From: JAAXHB01 sp965214945
Lineage (GTDB): Bacteria > Actinomycetota > Acidimicrobiia > Acidimicrobiales > Aldehydirespiratoraceae
DNA length: 64,000 nucleotides
Assembly (NCBI GenBank): GCA_965214945.1
Contig: OZ244029.1
Coordinates: 1,426,001 to 1,490,000, forward strand
Direction: 5' to 3'
In this document: in pieces, positions 38,443-47,500 of the stretch
How the letters are laid out: each line of letters opens with the position of its first letter
Numbering within the stretch: position 1 is the first letter of the stretch
Made by a program: the position numbers and the translations under genes
The notes under the pieces: model-generated
Seen by the model: only the letters and a program-made list of their open reading frames with translations
Database searches by the model: none
Told to the model about the DNA's origin: nothing

Positions 38443-40002
38443 TCAGATGCGGCCCGCCGCGGCGCGGCGGGCCGCGGTCATGCGGCGCGCCGCGGGCACC
38501 GCCGCCAGCAGAGCCCGAGCCTTGTTCTCGCACTCGTAGTGCTCCTCCGCAGCCACAGAATCGGCGACAATACCGGCACCCGCCTGCACCGAAGCCCTAC
38601 CTCCGCATACCAGCATCGTGCGAATGGCTATGGCCGTGTCGACGTTGCCTGAGAAGTCGATGTAGCCGACAACGCCCGCGTACGGCCCCCGCTTCACCGG
38701 TTCCAGATCGTCGATGATCTCCATCGCCCGCACTTTCGGCGCACCCGACACGGTACCGGCGGGAAGCGTCGCGCGGAGCACATCAATGGGCGTTGCGCCA
38801 GCCCGCAGCCGGCCCGATACCTGTGAGGTCAGGTGCATCACGTGGCTGTAGCGCTCCAGCGTCATCATCTCGTCCACCTCGAGGCTGCCGAACTCCACCA
38901 CCCGGCCCAGGTCGTTGCGCGCCAGATCGACGAGCATCACATGCTCGGCCACCTCTTTGGGATGCTCGGACAGCTCGCCGCCCAGCCGCCGGTCTTCCTC
39001 GTCGGTGCGCCCGCGCCGGCGCGTGCCGGCGATTGGCCGGCTTATGACGTGGCCGTCGAGCAGCTTTACCATCGGCTCAGGCGACCCGCCTACCACCTCG
39101 AGGTCTCCGCAGCGAAGAAAATACATGTAAGGGCTGGGGTTCAGCTGGCGCAGCACCCGGTACACGTCGAATGCGTCGGCGTCCAGGCGGAAAGAGAAGC
39201 GCTGCGACAGCACCACCTGGAACACGTCGCCCGCGAGGATGTGCTCGCGGGCGGCTTCCACCGCCAGCGAGTAGAGATCCAGGCCCATGGTCGACTCCAC
39301 TCCATCGAGATCGGCGACGGCGTCGGCTGAACGCCCGGCGGGCTCGGGCGGCTCAAGCAGAGGCTCGTCCAGAGGCCGAGCGCCGTCCGCGGCGATCGCG
39401 TCCACACGCGCTGCGGACTCGTCGTAGAGCCGGTCAATCTCGGCGTCGTCCAGCTCGCAGGCGCCGGGTGGCGGATCGGGCACCACGGCGTTGGCGATCA
39501 ACGTAGCGCGCTGGCGCCAGTGGTCATAAACCGCCAGTTCGCCGATCATCGACATCACAGCGTCAGGATGGCCGGAGTCGTCAGGGGGCGGACACGGCAG
39601 ATGCTCCACCTCGCGCACCACGTCGTAACCGAGATAACCGACGAGCCCGCCGTGCAGCGGCGGCAGCCCTTCGATCGCCGGTGCTTTGAAGTGATCGACC
39701 AGCGACTCCAGTGCAGCGAGAATGCCCTCGTTGCGGGGCACGGGCACGTCCAAGTCGCCCGTCACCCGCACGCGGTGGCCCCGGCACTCCAGCGTGGCAA
39801 CGGGGTTGCGGCCCATGAACGACCAGCGGCTCCAGCGCTCGCCTCCCACCACCGACTCGAGTAGGAACCCGTCGCTGCTTCCAACGACGCGCGCGAATGC
39901 GGCGACTGGAGTGGTGAGATCGGCCAGAACATCGCGCCATACGGGCACCACGCGCCAGGCGCGCGCGAGCGAACGGAAATCGTCGCGGGACGGGCGAAGC
40001 AC
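38443..40002 (-). CDS. trpE: Anthranilate synthase component I
   Basis: 519 aa, GTG start. Converts chorismate to anthranilate with ammonia from TrpG. The C-terminal chorismate-binding domain is intact: QRFSFRLDADAFDVYRVLRQLNPSPYMYF, ISRPIAGTRRRGR, LVDLARNDLGRV, GAPKVRAMEIIDDLEP and GAGIVADS. The N-terminal LLESVVGGERWSRWSF corresponds to the tryptophan feedback site. No trpG or trpD in the window. hisI lies 14 bp upstream. No leader peptide or attenuator was found in that 14-bp gap, so control must lie further upstream. Confidence 0.96.
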   Translation of the reverse strand: MLRPSRDDFRSLARAWRVVPVWRDVLADLTTPVAAFARVVGSSDGFLLESVVGGERWSRWSFMGRNPVATLECRGHRVRVTGDLDVPVPRNEGILAALESLVDHFKAPAIEGLPPLHGGLVGYLGYDVVREVEHLPCPPPDDSGHPDAVMSMIGELAVYDHWRQRATLIANAVVPDPPPGACELDDAEIDRLYDESAARVDAIAADGARPLDEPLLEPPEPAGRSADAVADLDGVESTMGLDLYSLAVEAAREHILAGDVFQVVLSQRFSFRLDADAFDVYRVLRQLNPSPYMYFLRCGDLEVVGGSPEPMVKLLDGHVISRPIAGTRRRGRTDEEDRRLGGELSEHPKEVAEHVMLVDLARNDLGRVVEFGSLEVDEMMTLERYSHVMHLTSQVSGRLRAGATPIDVLRATLPAGTVSGAPKVRAMEIIDDLEPVKRGPYAGVVGYIDFSGNVDTAIAIRTMLVCGGRASVQAGAGIVADSVAAEEHYECENKARALLAAVPAARRMTAARRAAAGRI

Positions 40003-40016
40003 TCAGGCGGGCCGGC

Positions 40017-40394
40017 TCAGCTGCCGAAGGCCCGGAAGAAGCACGAATACGCGCCGGTGTGACAGGCGCCGCCGCCTTGCTGCTCCACCAGGAACAAGAG
40101 CGTGTCAGCGTCGCAGTCGTAGTAGGCCTCACGCACAAGCTGGCGCCCACCAGAAGTCTCGCCCTTGCGCCACACCGTCTGGCGCGACCGACTCCAGAAC
40201 ACGGTTCGACCCTCTGCCAGAGTCAGCGCCAGCGTCTCCGCGTTCATCCAGGCCATCATCAGCACCGACCGCGTCTCCGTGTCCTGCACGATGGCCGGAA
40301 CCAGGCCGTCATCGTTGTAAGCCACGGCCGCCAGGTCGTCGGCGCTGGCTGCTATCGAGGTCGGCGGCGGAGCGGCGGCGGCGTTTGCGCTCAC
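40017..40394 (-). CDS. hisI: Phosphoribosyl-AMP cyclohydrolase
   Basis: 125 aa, cyclohydrolase only, without the fused HisE pyrophosphohydrolase. VLMMAWMNAETLALT, VFWSRSRQTVWRKGETSG, and the zinc/magnesium ligands in YYDCDADTLL and GGGACHTGAYSCFFR are all present. Third step of histidine synthesis. GTG start overlaps the GroES-like stop by 4 bp, and trpE starts 14 bp downstream, a hisI-trpE link. It is 8 kb from the hisDCBHAF block. Confidence 0.96.
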   Translation of the reverse strand: MSANAAAAPPPTSIAASADDLAAVAYNDDGLVPAIVQDTETRSVLMMAWMNAETLALTLAEGRTVFWSRSRQTVWRKGETSGGRQLVREAYYDCDADTLLFLVEQQGGGACHTGAYSCFFRAFGS

Positions 40395-40813
40395 AGGTAA
40401 AGCCCGGTGCTGGCCTGGTTGAGCCGCTCCGACGCCACAGCGTGGACGTCGCGCTCGCGCAAGATTATGTAGTCACGGCCTCTGACATCCACCTCGTAGC
40501 GGTCTTCGGGGTTGAAGAGCACCCGGTCGCCGCGTTCCATGGCCCTCACGTTGGGGCCGACGGCGACCACCTCAGCCCAGGCGAGCCGCTTGCCGACCTG
40601 AGCTGTCGCCGGAATGAGGATGCCGCCAGTGGAGCGGCGCTCACCCTCGCCCGCGCCGGCGGCTACCAGAATCCGGTCGTTGAGCATCTTCACCGGAAGA
40701 GCGTCGTCATCGGGAGGTCCGGGAGCGGCGTCGTTTCGGGACGAAGTGACAGTCACGGACGACAACCGTACAGGCACAGAGACAGGCGGCGTGCGTGCCA
40801 TGGCGCGGCGCAC
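40391..40813 (-). CDS. GroES-like co-chaperonin family protein
   Basis: 140 aa open frame from GTG 40813; the GroES-like core begins near residue 42 (MLNDRILV), and GTG 40756 is a more likely start. GGILIPATAQVGKRLAWAEVVAVGPNVRAMERGDRVLFNPEDRYEVDVRGRDYIILRERDVHAV is the Cpn10 barrel including a mobile-loop-like GERRSTGGILIP. The C-terminal extension ERLNQASTGLYL is not seen in canonical GroES but recurs in an actinobacterial branch, from memory. No groEL is adjacent, so partnership with GroEL is uncertain. Ends 4 bp inside hisI. Confidence 0.75.
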   Translation of the reverse strand: MRRAMARTPPVSVPVRLSSVTVTSSRNDAAPGPPDDDALPVKMLNDRILVAAGAGEGERRSTGGILIPATAQVGKRLAWAEVVAVGPNVRAMERGDRVLFNPEDRYEVDVRGRDYIILRERDVHAVASERLNQASTGLYL

Positions 40814-40844
40814 ACGCCGGGCCGCCGGTCGTTACAAGGGCCGT

Positions 40845-41183
40845 TCACGTCGGATCCGCTTCACCCGGCCGGCTCGCGTCGTCTTCGGCCCCCTCTGCTG
40901 AGTCCTGTGCGATCCCGCCCGCAGTAGCTAGAGCCTCAGCGAGCTTCGCGGTGCTCTGGTAGACGGCGCGTAGATAGTGCTCGCTGACGGCCTCATGGCC
41001 GCTGAAGGGCGGGCGACCTAGCGAGCGCGCCACAGCGAACGGATCAGCACTCACCTTGACGGCCTCCACAGCGGGAAGCGACTCCGGTGTACCCCAGAAG
41101 TCCACTGACATCCTGGCCGACCCGGGTGCGGGCCCCTTGGCGCGCCCGCGGCGCGGCTTGCGCTTCTTCTTTTTCCTGGCCAT
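40845..41183 (-). CDS. Small basic/acidic hypothetical protein
   Basis: 112 aa, not recognised. The first 17 residues are almost all Lys/Arg (MARKKKKRKPRRGRAKG), the middle (FWGTPESLPAVEAVKVSADPFAVARSLGRPPFSGHEAVSEHYLRAVYQSTAKLAEAL) looks folded and helical, and the tail is acidic (AEGAEDDASRPGEAD). The charged head suggests nucleic-acid or ribosome contact. It sits 32 bp after the SNF2 helicase gene and 31 bp before the GroES-like gene on the same strand. Codon use is like its neighbours, supporting a real gene. Confidence 0.6.
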   Translation of the reverse strand: MARKKKKRKPRRGRAKGPAPGSARMSVDFWGTPESLPAVEAVKVSADPFAVARSLGRPPFSGHEAVSEHYLRAVYQSTAKLAEALATAGGIAQDSAEGAEDDASRPGEADPT

Positions 41184-41215
41184 GGCCTGCGGGCCTCCGC
41201 TTCAGCTCAACAGGC

Positions 41216-44188
41216 TCAAGCGCCCGGTGCCGCGGCCCGCTTGCCGCCCATTCGACTGTCGAAGCCGTCGTCGATAAGCACCTGGTCGGAGTCGAGGCCC
41301 AGAACGTTCTGGAGCTGCTCGCTGTTCAGATCGCCGATCGAACTCGACTTCGGCAGCACCATGTTGGCGATGTGCCGCTTGCCGGCCACGATCTCCTCCA
41401 CTCGCTCGTCCACAGTACCCGGACACATCAGGCGATGGCACATGACCGTGTTGCGCTGGCCGATACGCCAAGCACGGTCGCGAGCCTGGTCTTCCACCGC
41501 CGGATTCCACCACCGGTCATACAACACTACGTGATTGGCGGCAGTGAGGTTGAGCCCCGTGCCGCCCGCCTTCAGCGACAGCACCAGCGCGCCGGCTCCT
41601 CTGCCCTCTTGGAACTCAGCGATCATCCGGTCACGCTCCGAGCGGGTGAGGCCGCCGTGATAGCAGTCGATCTTGACACCGGTCAGCTCGGTGAGATAGG
41701 CGGCGAGCCGCTCCCCCCAGGAGGCAAAGTGGGTGAAGATCAGCGCTCGCTCGTTCGCCGCGAACACACGGCTGAGCAGCTGCTCAAGCCGCGCGAGCTT
41801 GCCGGAGCGCCCCCCGATGCCGCGATAGTCGTTGCGGTAGTTGACCGGGTGGTTGCAGATCTGCTTCAGCGCGGTGATGGCTGCTAGAACGGCGCCCCTC
41901 TTCTGCGGCGTGTTGTCGCTGTCCGCGGTGTCCAGCACGAGCTGGTCGAGCACGGCCTGGTAGAGGCCGACCTGCTCCGGCGTCATCGTGCAGTGGTCCA
42001 CGGCGTCGATGCGGTCGGGAAGCTCGGCCGCGATGACCGGCTCGGACTTGGTCCGTCGAAACACCAACAAACCGTTGAGCGCGGCCAGCGCGCCCTCGGC
42101 AGTGGCCTGTCGCGTGCGGCGTGCAGGTAAGGCGCTCACACCGGCGCCGTTGCCGGAAGCGCCGTTCGTGACGCCGCGGCCGTTCTCGGCGACGGTGGTC
42201 ATGGCCCCGATGAAATGGCTCCGCAAGCCGAGCAGACCGGGATTGCAGAAGTCCATGATCGCCCAGAGATCGCCCAGACCGTTCTCGATCGGGGTGCCGG
42301 TGAGGGTGACCCGGCTGCGGGCCGAGAGCCGCCGCAGCTGGCGGGCCGTCTCGCTGGTGTGGTTCTTGATCGCTTGTGCTTCGTCGGCCACGACCGTCGA
42401 CCATTCGTATTCCTCGAGCATTCCGATATCGCGCAGAGCCGTCCCGTAGGTGGTGATCACCATGTCGGCCCGTTTCACCATCGCAGGCATGTTGTCGGCG
42501 TCGCAACGGCCCGGGCCGTGGTGCACGGCCACCCGAAGTCCCGGTACGAAGCGGTGCGCCTCCGAGACCCAGTTGCCGACCACGGCGGGCGGCGCCACGA
42601 CCAGTGACGGCCCGTTGTCCCGGGTCAGGCTGATGTGGGCGAGCATCACGGGCGTCTTGCCCAAGCCCATGTCAAGTGCGAGACAACCTCCGAGGCCGGC
42701 TTCCTTCAAGAAGCCCAGCCACACGAGCGCTTCGGCCTGGTAAGAGCGCAGCGTCCCTCGGAAGCCCTCGGGCTGCACCGGAACTTCCTCCGGGATCTGG
42801 TGCGCGCTGCGAATCAGGCTCGCGGCCCAGCCGTGGCCAGCGAGGGAGACGCCACCGGCCAGAGGCGAGCCTTCCAGCCCCAAGGCGTGGCGCAGCATGT
42901 ACGCGCCGGTCATGCGGGTCTTGGAGGCCCGCTCATCCAGCGCCTTCGCGGTGACGCTGATGTCAGCGCGGTCAAGCTCCACCCAGCCTCGGCGGGTGCG
43001 TACCAGCGGACGCGCCTGCTGCGCCAGATCGCGGATGTCCTCCAGCGTGAGCTCAATGTCGTCGACGACCACCGACCAGCGCACATTGGCGAGCTGATCG
43101 GCGCCCACGGCCGACTCGGCGTCGTCCACAGTGCTGATGCGCAGCGCCGGCCGCGGCTTGCGGCGCGACATGTCGGGAATACGCACGTCATATCCGCACG
43201 CCACCAGCACGGGTCCGGTCTCGGTCATGAGGCGCCACGCCTCGTCGGAGCTGAGGATCACCTCGCCCCGGCGGCGACCGCCGAGGCGCAGCAGCTCCGG
43301 ATGCAGCCGCTCGAGCCTCACTAGCTGGTGCTTCACAGCCTGCTGGCGGGAACGTGACGCGAGCAGCAGCGCTCGCTCCACCGGCTGCAGCTCGTGTTCG
43401 CCCGACTCTGACAGAACTGCCAGCTGCCACGCTCCCGCATCGTCGGGAGCGCTGAGCTGCACGATCAGAGGCAGGTCGTGGGCGCCCGCCAGCGGTCTGT
43501 GCCAGCGGTCGAGCCGGCGGCCGAGATCCAAAGCTAAGCGGCTGGGCGCCGCGAACGGGCTGCCATCGAGCCGTGTCAGGGCCGTCTCAGCCACATCGCC
43601 GCGAGTTCTAGGCTTCGGTGGAGGGGCCGACAGCGCTAGGCGGCCGGCCGCTTCGGCCGCGATGGCGTTGACAATATCGGCTAGCACAGCGTGGGTGAAA
43701 GCCAGCGGGTCTCTTTGGTTCTCGAAGGCGGCGGCCGCTCCAGGAAGGGCCTGCGCCAAGGCTTTCACGCTGGCCGACTCGACCAGCGCAGGCGCCCATC
43801 GCACTTCGAACGTCGCGTTGGAGCCGCGTGGTGCGCCAGCGACGTTAGAGCGCGCGCCAGGGCGGCGTCGGACTTTCTTGACCTGCGGGACCATGCGACC
43901 CTGGGCCGTCAGGCGGACTGCCAGGGCGGTGACCTGCCCGAGCCATGACACGCTAACACCGACGCCCTCGCTCTCGGCGGCGTCGCCGAGGGCGACCAGC
44001 CAGCCGAGACAGCCCTGGATCGGCGCCCATACCGCGTCGGCGCGTCCTCCGGAGTTGAGCTTGACTGGCCGATGCTCGCTCCAGGTGATGTTCACCGCTC
44101 CGCTGTCGTTGAGGCGCTTGAACACCTCTTCGGCGCTTTCTGCCTGATCGGGGGGGCCGCCGGCCCATGCGATAACCCGGCCCGGCAC
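41216..44188 (-). CDS. SNF2-family DNA helicase/ATPase
   Basis: 990 aa from GTG 44188; the frame is open to 44434 but those 82 residues are Arg/Pro-rich and unlike coding sequence. The C-terminal half is a Swi2/Snf2 motor: DMGLGKTPV (Walker A), VADEAQAIKNH (motif II), LTGTPIENGLGDLW (III), then SLKAGGTGLNLTAANHVVLYDRWWNPAVEDQARDRAWRIGQ (V-VI), split into fragments here by position about 580-930. The N-terminal half resembles the SNF2-associated region of actinobacterial SNF2 proteins (WVPGRVIAW at the very start). DNA translocase, presumably acting on protein-DNA complexes. The upstream ORF 44092-44571 may be its missing N-terminus. Confidence 0.85.
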   Translation of the reverse strand: MPGRVIAWAGGPPDQAESAEEVFKRLNDSGAVNITWSEHRPVKLNSGGRADAVWAPIQGCLGWLVALGDAAESEGVGVSVSWLGQVTALAVRLTAQGRMVPQVKKVRRRPGARSNVAGAPRGSNATFEVRWAPALVESASVKALAQALPGAAAAFENQRDPLAFTHAVLADIVNAIAAEAAGRLALSAPPPKPRTRGDVAETALTRLDGSPFAAPSRLALDLGRRLDRWHRPLAGAHDLPLIVQLSAPDDAGAWQLAVLSESGEHELQPVERALLLASRSRQQAVKHQLVRLERLHPELLRLGGRRRGEVILSSDEAWRLMTETGPVLVACGYDVRIPDMSRRKPRPALRISTVDDAESAVGADQLANVRWSVVVDDIELTLEDIRDLAQQARPLVRTRRGWVELDRADISVTAKALDERASKTRMTGAYMLRHALGLEGSPLAGGVSLAGHGWAASLIRSAHQIPEEVPVQPEGFRGTLRSYQAEALVWLGFLKEAGLGGCLALDMGLGKTPVMLAHISLTRDNGPSLVVAPPAVVGNWVSEAHRFVPGLRVAVHHGPGRCDADNMPAMVKRADMVITTYGTALRDIGMLEEYEWSTVVADEAQAIKNHTSETARQLRRLSARSRVTLTGTPIENGLGDLWAIMDFCNPGLLGLRSHFIGAMTTVAENGRGVTNGASGNGAGVSALPARRTRQATAEGALAALNGLLVFRRTKSEPVIAAELPDRIDAVDHCTMTPEQVGLYQAVLDQLVLDTADSDNTPQKRGAVLAAITALKQICNHPVNYRNDYRGIGGRSGKLARLEQLLSRVFAANERALIFTHFASWGERLAAYLTELTGVKIDCYHGGLTRSERDRMIAEFQEGRGAGALVLSLKAGGTGLNLTAANHVVLYDRWWNPAVEDQARDRAWRIGQRNTVMCHRLMCPGTVDERVEEIVAGKRHIANMVLPKSSSIGDLNSEQLQNVLGLDSDQVLIDDGFDSRMGGKRAAAPGA

Positions 44189-44571
44189 CCAGGAGAGCTG
44201 AGCTCGACGGTTCCCGGCCCGGACACGTTCGCAGGGCGGGGCGACGCGCCCGCAGAAGAGCCCTGAGTGTTCTGGGGCGGGCCCACCAGCCTGGTCAGCA
44301 CAGCGTCCACCGCGTGGTAGTCCCTTTCGAGGTCGGCCAACACTATGGCGCGCTGAGGCCCCCGCACTGCGGCCCGGACGCTGTCGATGTCTTCGGCGAC
44401 GTCGTCGAGCAGGCGGTACAGGGCTCGGATCCACAGCCCTTCATTGGCACGCAGCATCGCCGCGTCTTCGTCGCTGGCAAGACCATCGACATGCCGACGC
44501 ACTGCTCCGGAGAACTGCGGCGACAATGCCAAGCGCGGATCCAAGGTGGCGATAACCGTCGTCGACACCAT
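44092..44571 (-). CDS. Small ORF overlapping the SNF2 gene; perhaps its N-terminus
   Basis: 159 codons, no family recognised. The first ~105 residues look like a real helical protein (LRANEGLWIRALYRLLDDVAEDIDSVRAAV, then IVLADLERDYHAVDAVLTRLVG), with high G/C at third positions down to about 44195. After that the codon pattern decays until the stop at 44092, while the SNF2 frame takes over at 44188. This looks either like a separate gene coupled to SNF2 or like the 5' end of one gene with a lost base near 44195. It starts 14 bp after the IOR stop. Confidence 0.5.
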   Translation of the reverse strand: MVSTTVIATLDPRLALSPQFSGAVRRHVDGLASDEDAAMLRANEGLWIRALYRLLDDVAEDIDSVRAAVRGPQRAIVLADLERDYHAVDAVLTRLVGPPQNTQGSSAGASPRPANVSGPGTVELSSPGCRAGLSHGPAAPPIRQKAPKRCSSASTTAER

Positions 44572-44585
44572 TGGCGAAAGTAACT

Positions 44586-47500
44586 CTAGCGTTGCGAGAG
44601 CCTCTTGCGCGCCCTTTCAATTCCGGCCATCTTGATGTGCTCGTAGCCGCGCACCGACTCCGGCAGCTCGGCCAACTCCAACGCTGCGGCATACAAGCTA
44701 TCACCGGGGTCGGCTTCAAGCTTCTGAACCACATCCTCGACCGCCGCGCGATACTCGTCGCGCAGGGCGCGCTCCGCTCTTCGCACCGCCGTGTGCCCGA
44801 ACACATCGAACGGCGTGCCGCGCAGCACGCGCATCGCGGCCAAGAGGCGAAACAGAGGCTTCCACCTCGTCGAGAAGCTGATCTTCGACTTCAGCCCGAG
44901 CGATCGCAGCAGGGGCGGATGGAGCTTCCAGGCCAGGCGGCCTCCGGTAGCGGCCGCCAGCCGGCGGGCTTCGGCGGTTGCCGCGGGATCGAGCATCAGC
45001 CTGGCGACCTCATACTCATCCTTGTAGGCCAGCAGCTTGAAGTAGCCCCTGGCAGCAGCCTCGGTGAGCCGGTTCGAGCCGTCTCCGTAGCTGCGGTCGG
45101 CCGAGGCTGCGGTCTCGACGAAGCGCAGGAAATCGTCGGCAAGGCGAGGCGACTGATAGGCGCACAGCTCCCCCGCGAGCATCGCCAGGTCTAGGTCGGC
45201 GCCGCTGATCTGTGCAGCCAGCGCCGACACACGGGCCGCGATCTCGGCATCGAGGGGCGGCATGCTCGCTGGAGTGTCCGCAGCGGCGGACTGCACCGCC
45301 TCGGCGACCGCGCCGGGGCGGCTGACCTTGGCCCTGCCCCAGCGGAAAGCCTCGATGTTGCGCTCCACTGCCACGCCATTCAGCTCGATGGCCTGCTCCA
45401 CGGCCGCCGGCGTCAGCGGCACGGCGCCAGCCTGGACGGCCATGCCCACCACAAAGACGTTCGACGTCACCGAATCGCCGAACACAGCGGTGGTGACGCG
45501 CTGGGCGTCTGCCCAGTGGCTGTGTTCGGAGCGGGTCACCGACTCGATGCGACGCGTCAGCTCGCCCGGGTCGGGAACGGCCAGGCTCGGATCAGAGATC
45601 AAGGCTCCCGGCGGCGTTGGCGATAACGACCCGATCACGACCGTGCGCTCCGGGTCGGCGCGCGTCAGCCCGGACGGCGACGCGGCCACGAGCTGGTCGA
45701 ACGCCAGCAGCACGTCAGCCTGGCCGGAGCCTAGGCGGTTGCTGTCCGCTGGACGGCCCCGTGTCAGGCGCAGATCGCTGACCACCGGCCCTGCTTTCTG
45801 CGACAGTCCGATCTGGTCGAGGCCCCGCACCTCGAAGCCGTCGAACATCGCCGCTGTTCCGAGCACCTGACTGACTGTCACGACGCCCGTGCCGCCGATG
45901 CCAATGATGCGAATGGCGAGGTCGTCGACCGGCACCACCGGCGCCGCATCGGGCAAATCCGCCGGAGCGGTCGGGCGGCGGACGGGCGATCCGGGTGCCT
46001 GTCGGCTGCCACGCCCTTTCCGGCCTGTTGCCCTGCGAAGCCGTGAGCGGAGCCGTCCGGGGCTCGTGACAGTCATGAACGACGGGCAGTCGCCCTCCAG
46101 GCACGAGTAGTCGAGGTTGCAGGAGGTCTGATCGATGCGGGTCTTGCGGCCGAAGGGCGTCTCCACTGGCTGCACCGAGAGGCAGTTGCTGACATCTGAG
46201 CAGTCGCCGCACCCCTCGCAGATGCGGTCGTTGATCAACACCCGCTGCCGGGGCACAGCCACTGTGCCCCGCTTGCGCCCGCGCCGCGCCTCTGCTGCGC
46301 ACTGCTGATCGTGGATCAACACTGTGACGCCCTTCACCGCGGCAAGCGTCTCTTGAGCTTCCTGCAGCCTCTCGCGCGGCCACACGTCGACGCCTTCGGG
46401 AAGGTTGGCGCCCCGGCCGGGCGCGTAGCGGCGCACGTCCTCGGTGGTCACCATCACACGCGCTGCGCCCTGCGCGAGCACCACGCGGGCCACATCCCCC
46501 ACGGTGCGCAAGCCCCGCGGATCCTGTCCGCCCGTCATGGCCACAGCGCGGTTCCAAAGCAGCTTGTAGGTGATGTCCGTTCCGGCCGCGACCGCGCCGG
46601 CGATCGCCAGCTGCCCGCTGTGGAAGTAGGTGCCGTCGCCGAGGTTCTGAAAGATGTGTGGCGTCTCTACGAAGGGCGCCATGCCCGCCCACTGCATCCC
46701 CTCCTGGCCCATGCACGTGACGCCGGTGATATCGCCGAAGCCATCAGCGCTCATCAGCAGGGTCATAGTGTGGCAGCCGATCCCGGCGCCCACCACCGCG
46801 CCGTCGGGCACCTTGGTAGACCGGTTGTGAGGGCAGCCGGAGCAGAAATACGGGGTGCGGGTCACGCCCAGGGGCGCCTGGGCCAACGCGATCAGATCGC
46901 GCCGAGGTCGCTCCGGTTTGAGCAGGTGGCCGACGCGAGCATTTAGACGGCGGCGCAGCGGCGCCAGGAGGTCGTCGGCGGACAGTCCGCCGTGCCCCGG
47001 CAACAGCATCTGGTCGCACTCGTCGTGCTTGCCGACCACCCGCGGGCGCCGTGGTTCGTTGTACAGAGCGTCTTTCACCAGCGATTCGACGTTCGGGTGC
47101 TTCTCCTCCACCACGAACACCTCTTCGAGGCCGCAGGAGAAGCGGCGGGCTCGGATGGCGCTGAACGGCAGCGGCATGTGCATCCGCCACAGCCGGATGC
47201 CGGCGCCGGCGATGTCGCGGTCGCGCACCAGGCCTAGGCGCTTCAGAGCCTCTCGCAACTCGCAGTAGGTGATGCCCGAGGCGACGATGCCAATCCAGGC
47301 GTCGGGCGGGTCGACGGTCACCCGGTTGAGCCTGTTCAGGGCCGCGTACTCGACTGCCAGTCTGCGGCGGATCTCGTAAATCTCGCGCTCGGTCTCAACC
47401 GTCTTGGGTGTCAGCAGCATTCCGTCGGGCAGGTGGGTGTAGGCTCCGGCCTCGAACTCGGGGATCAGCGGGCTGATCCGGTCGGGATTAAGGTGCACGG

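Noticed and set aside
41020..41200. Defence-island assignment for the SNF2 region on the plus strand
   Set aside because: No nuclease, phospholipase or other defence-type gene is adjacent; SNF2 alone is not enough evidence.
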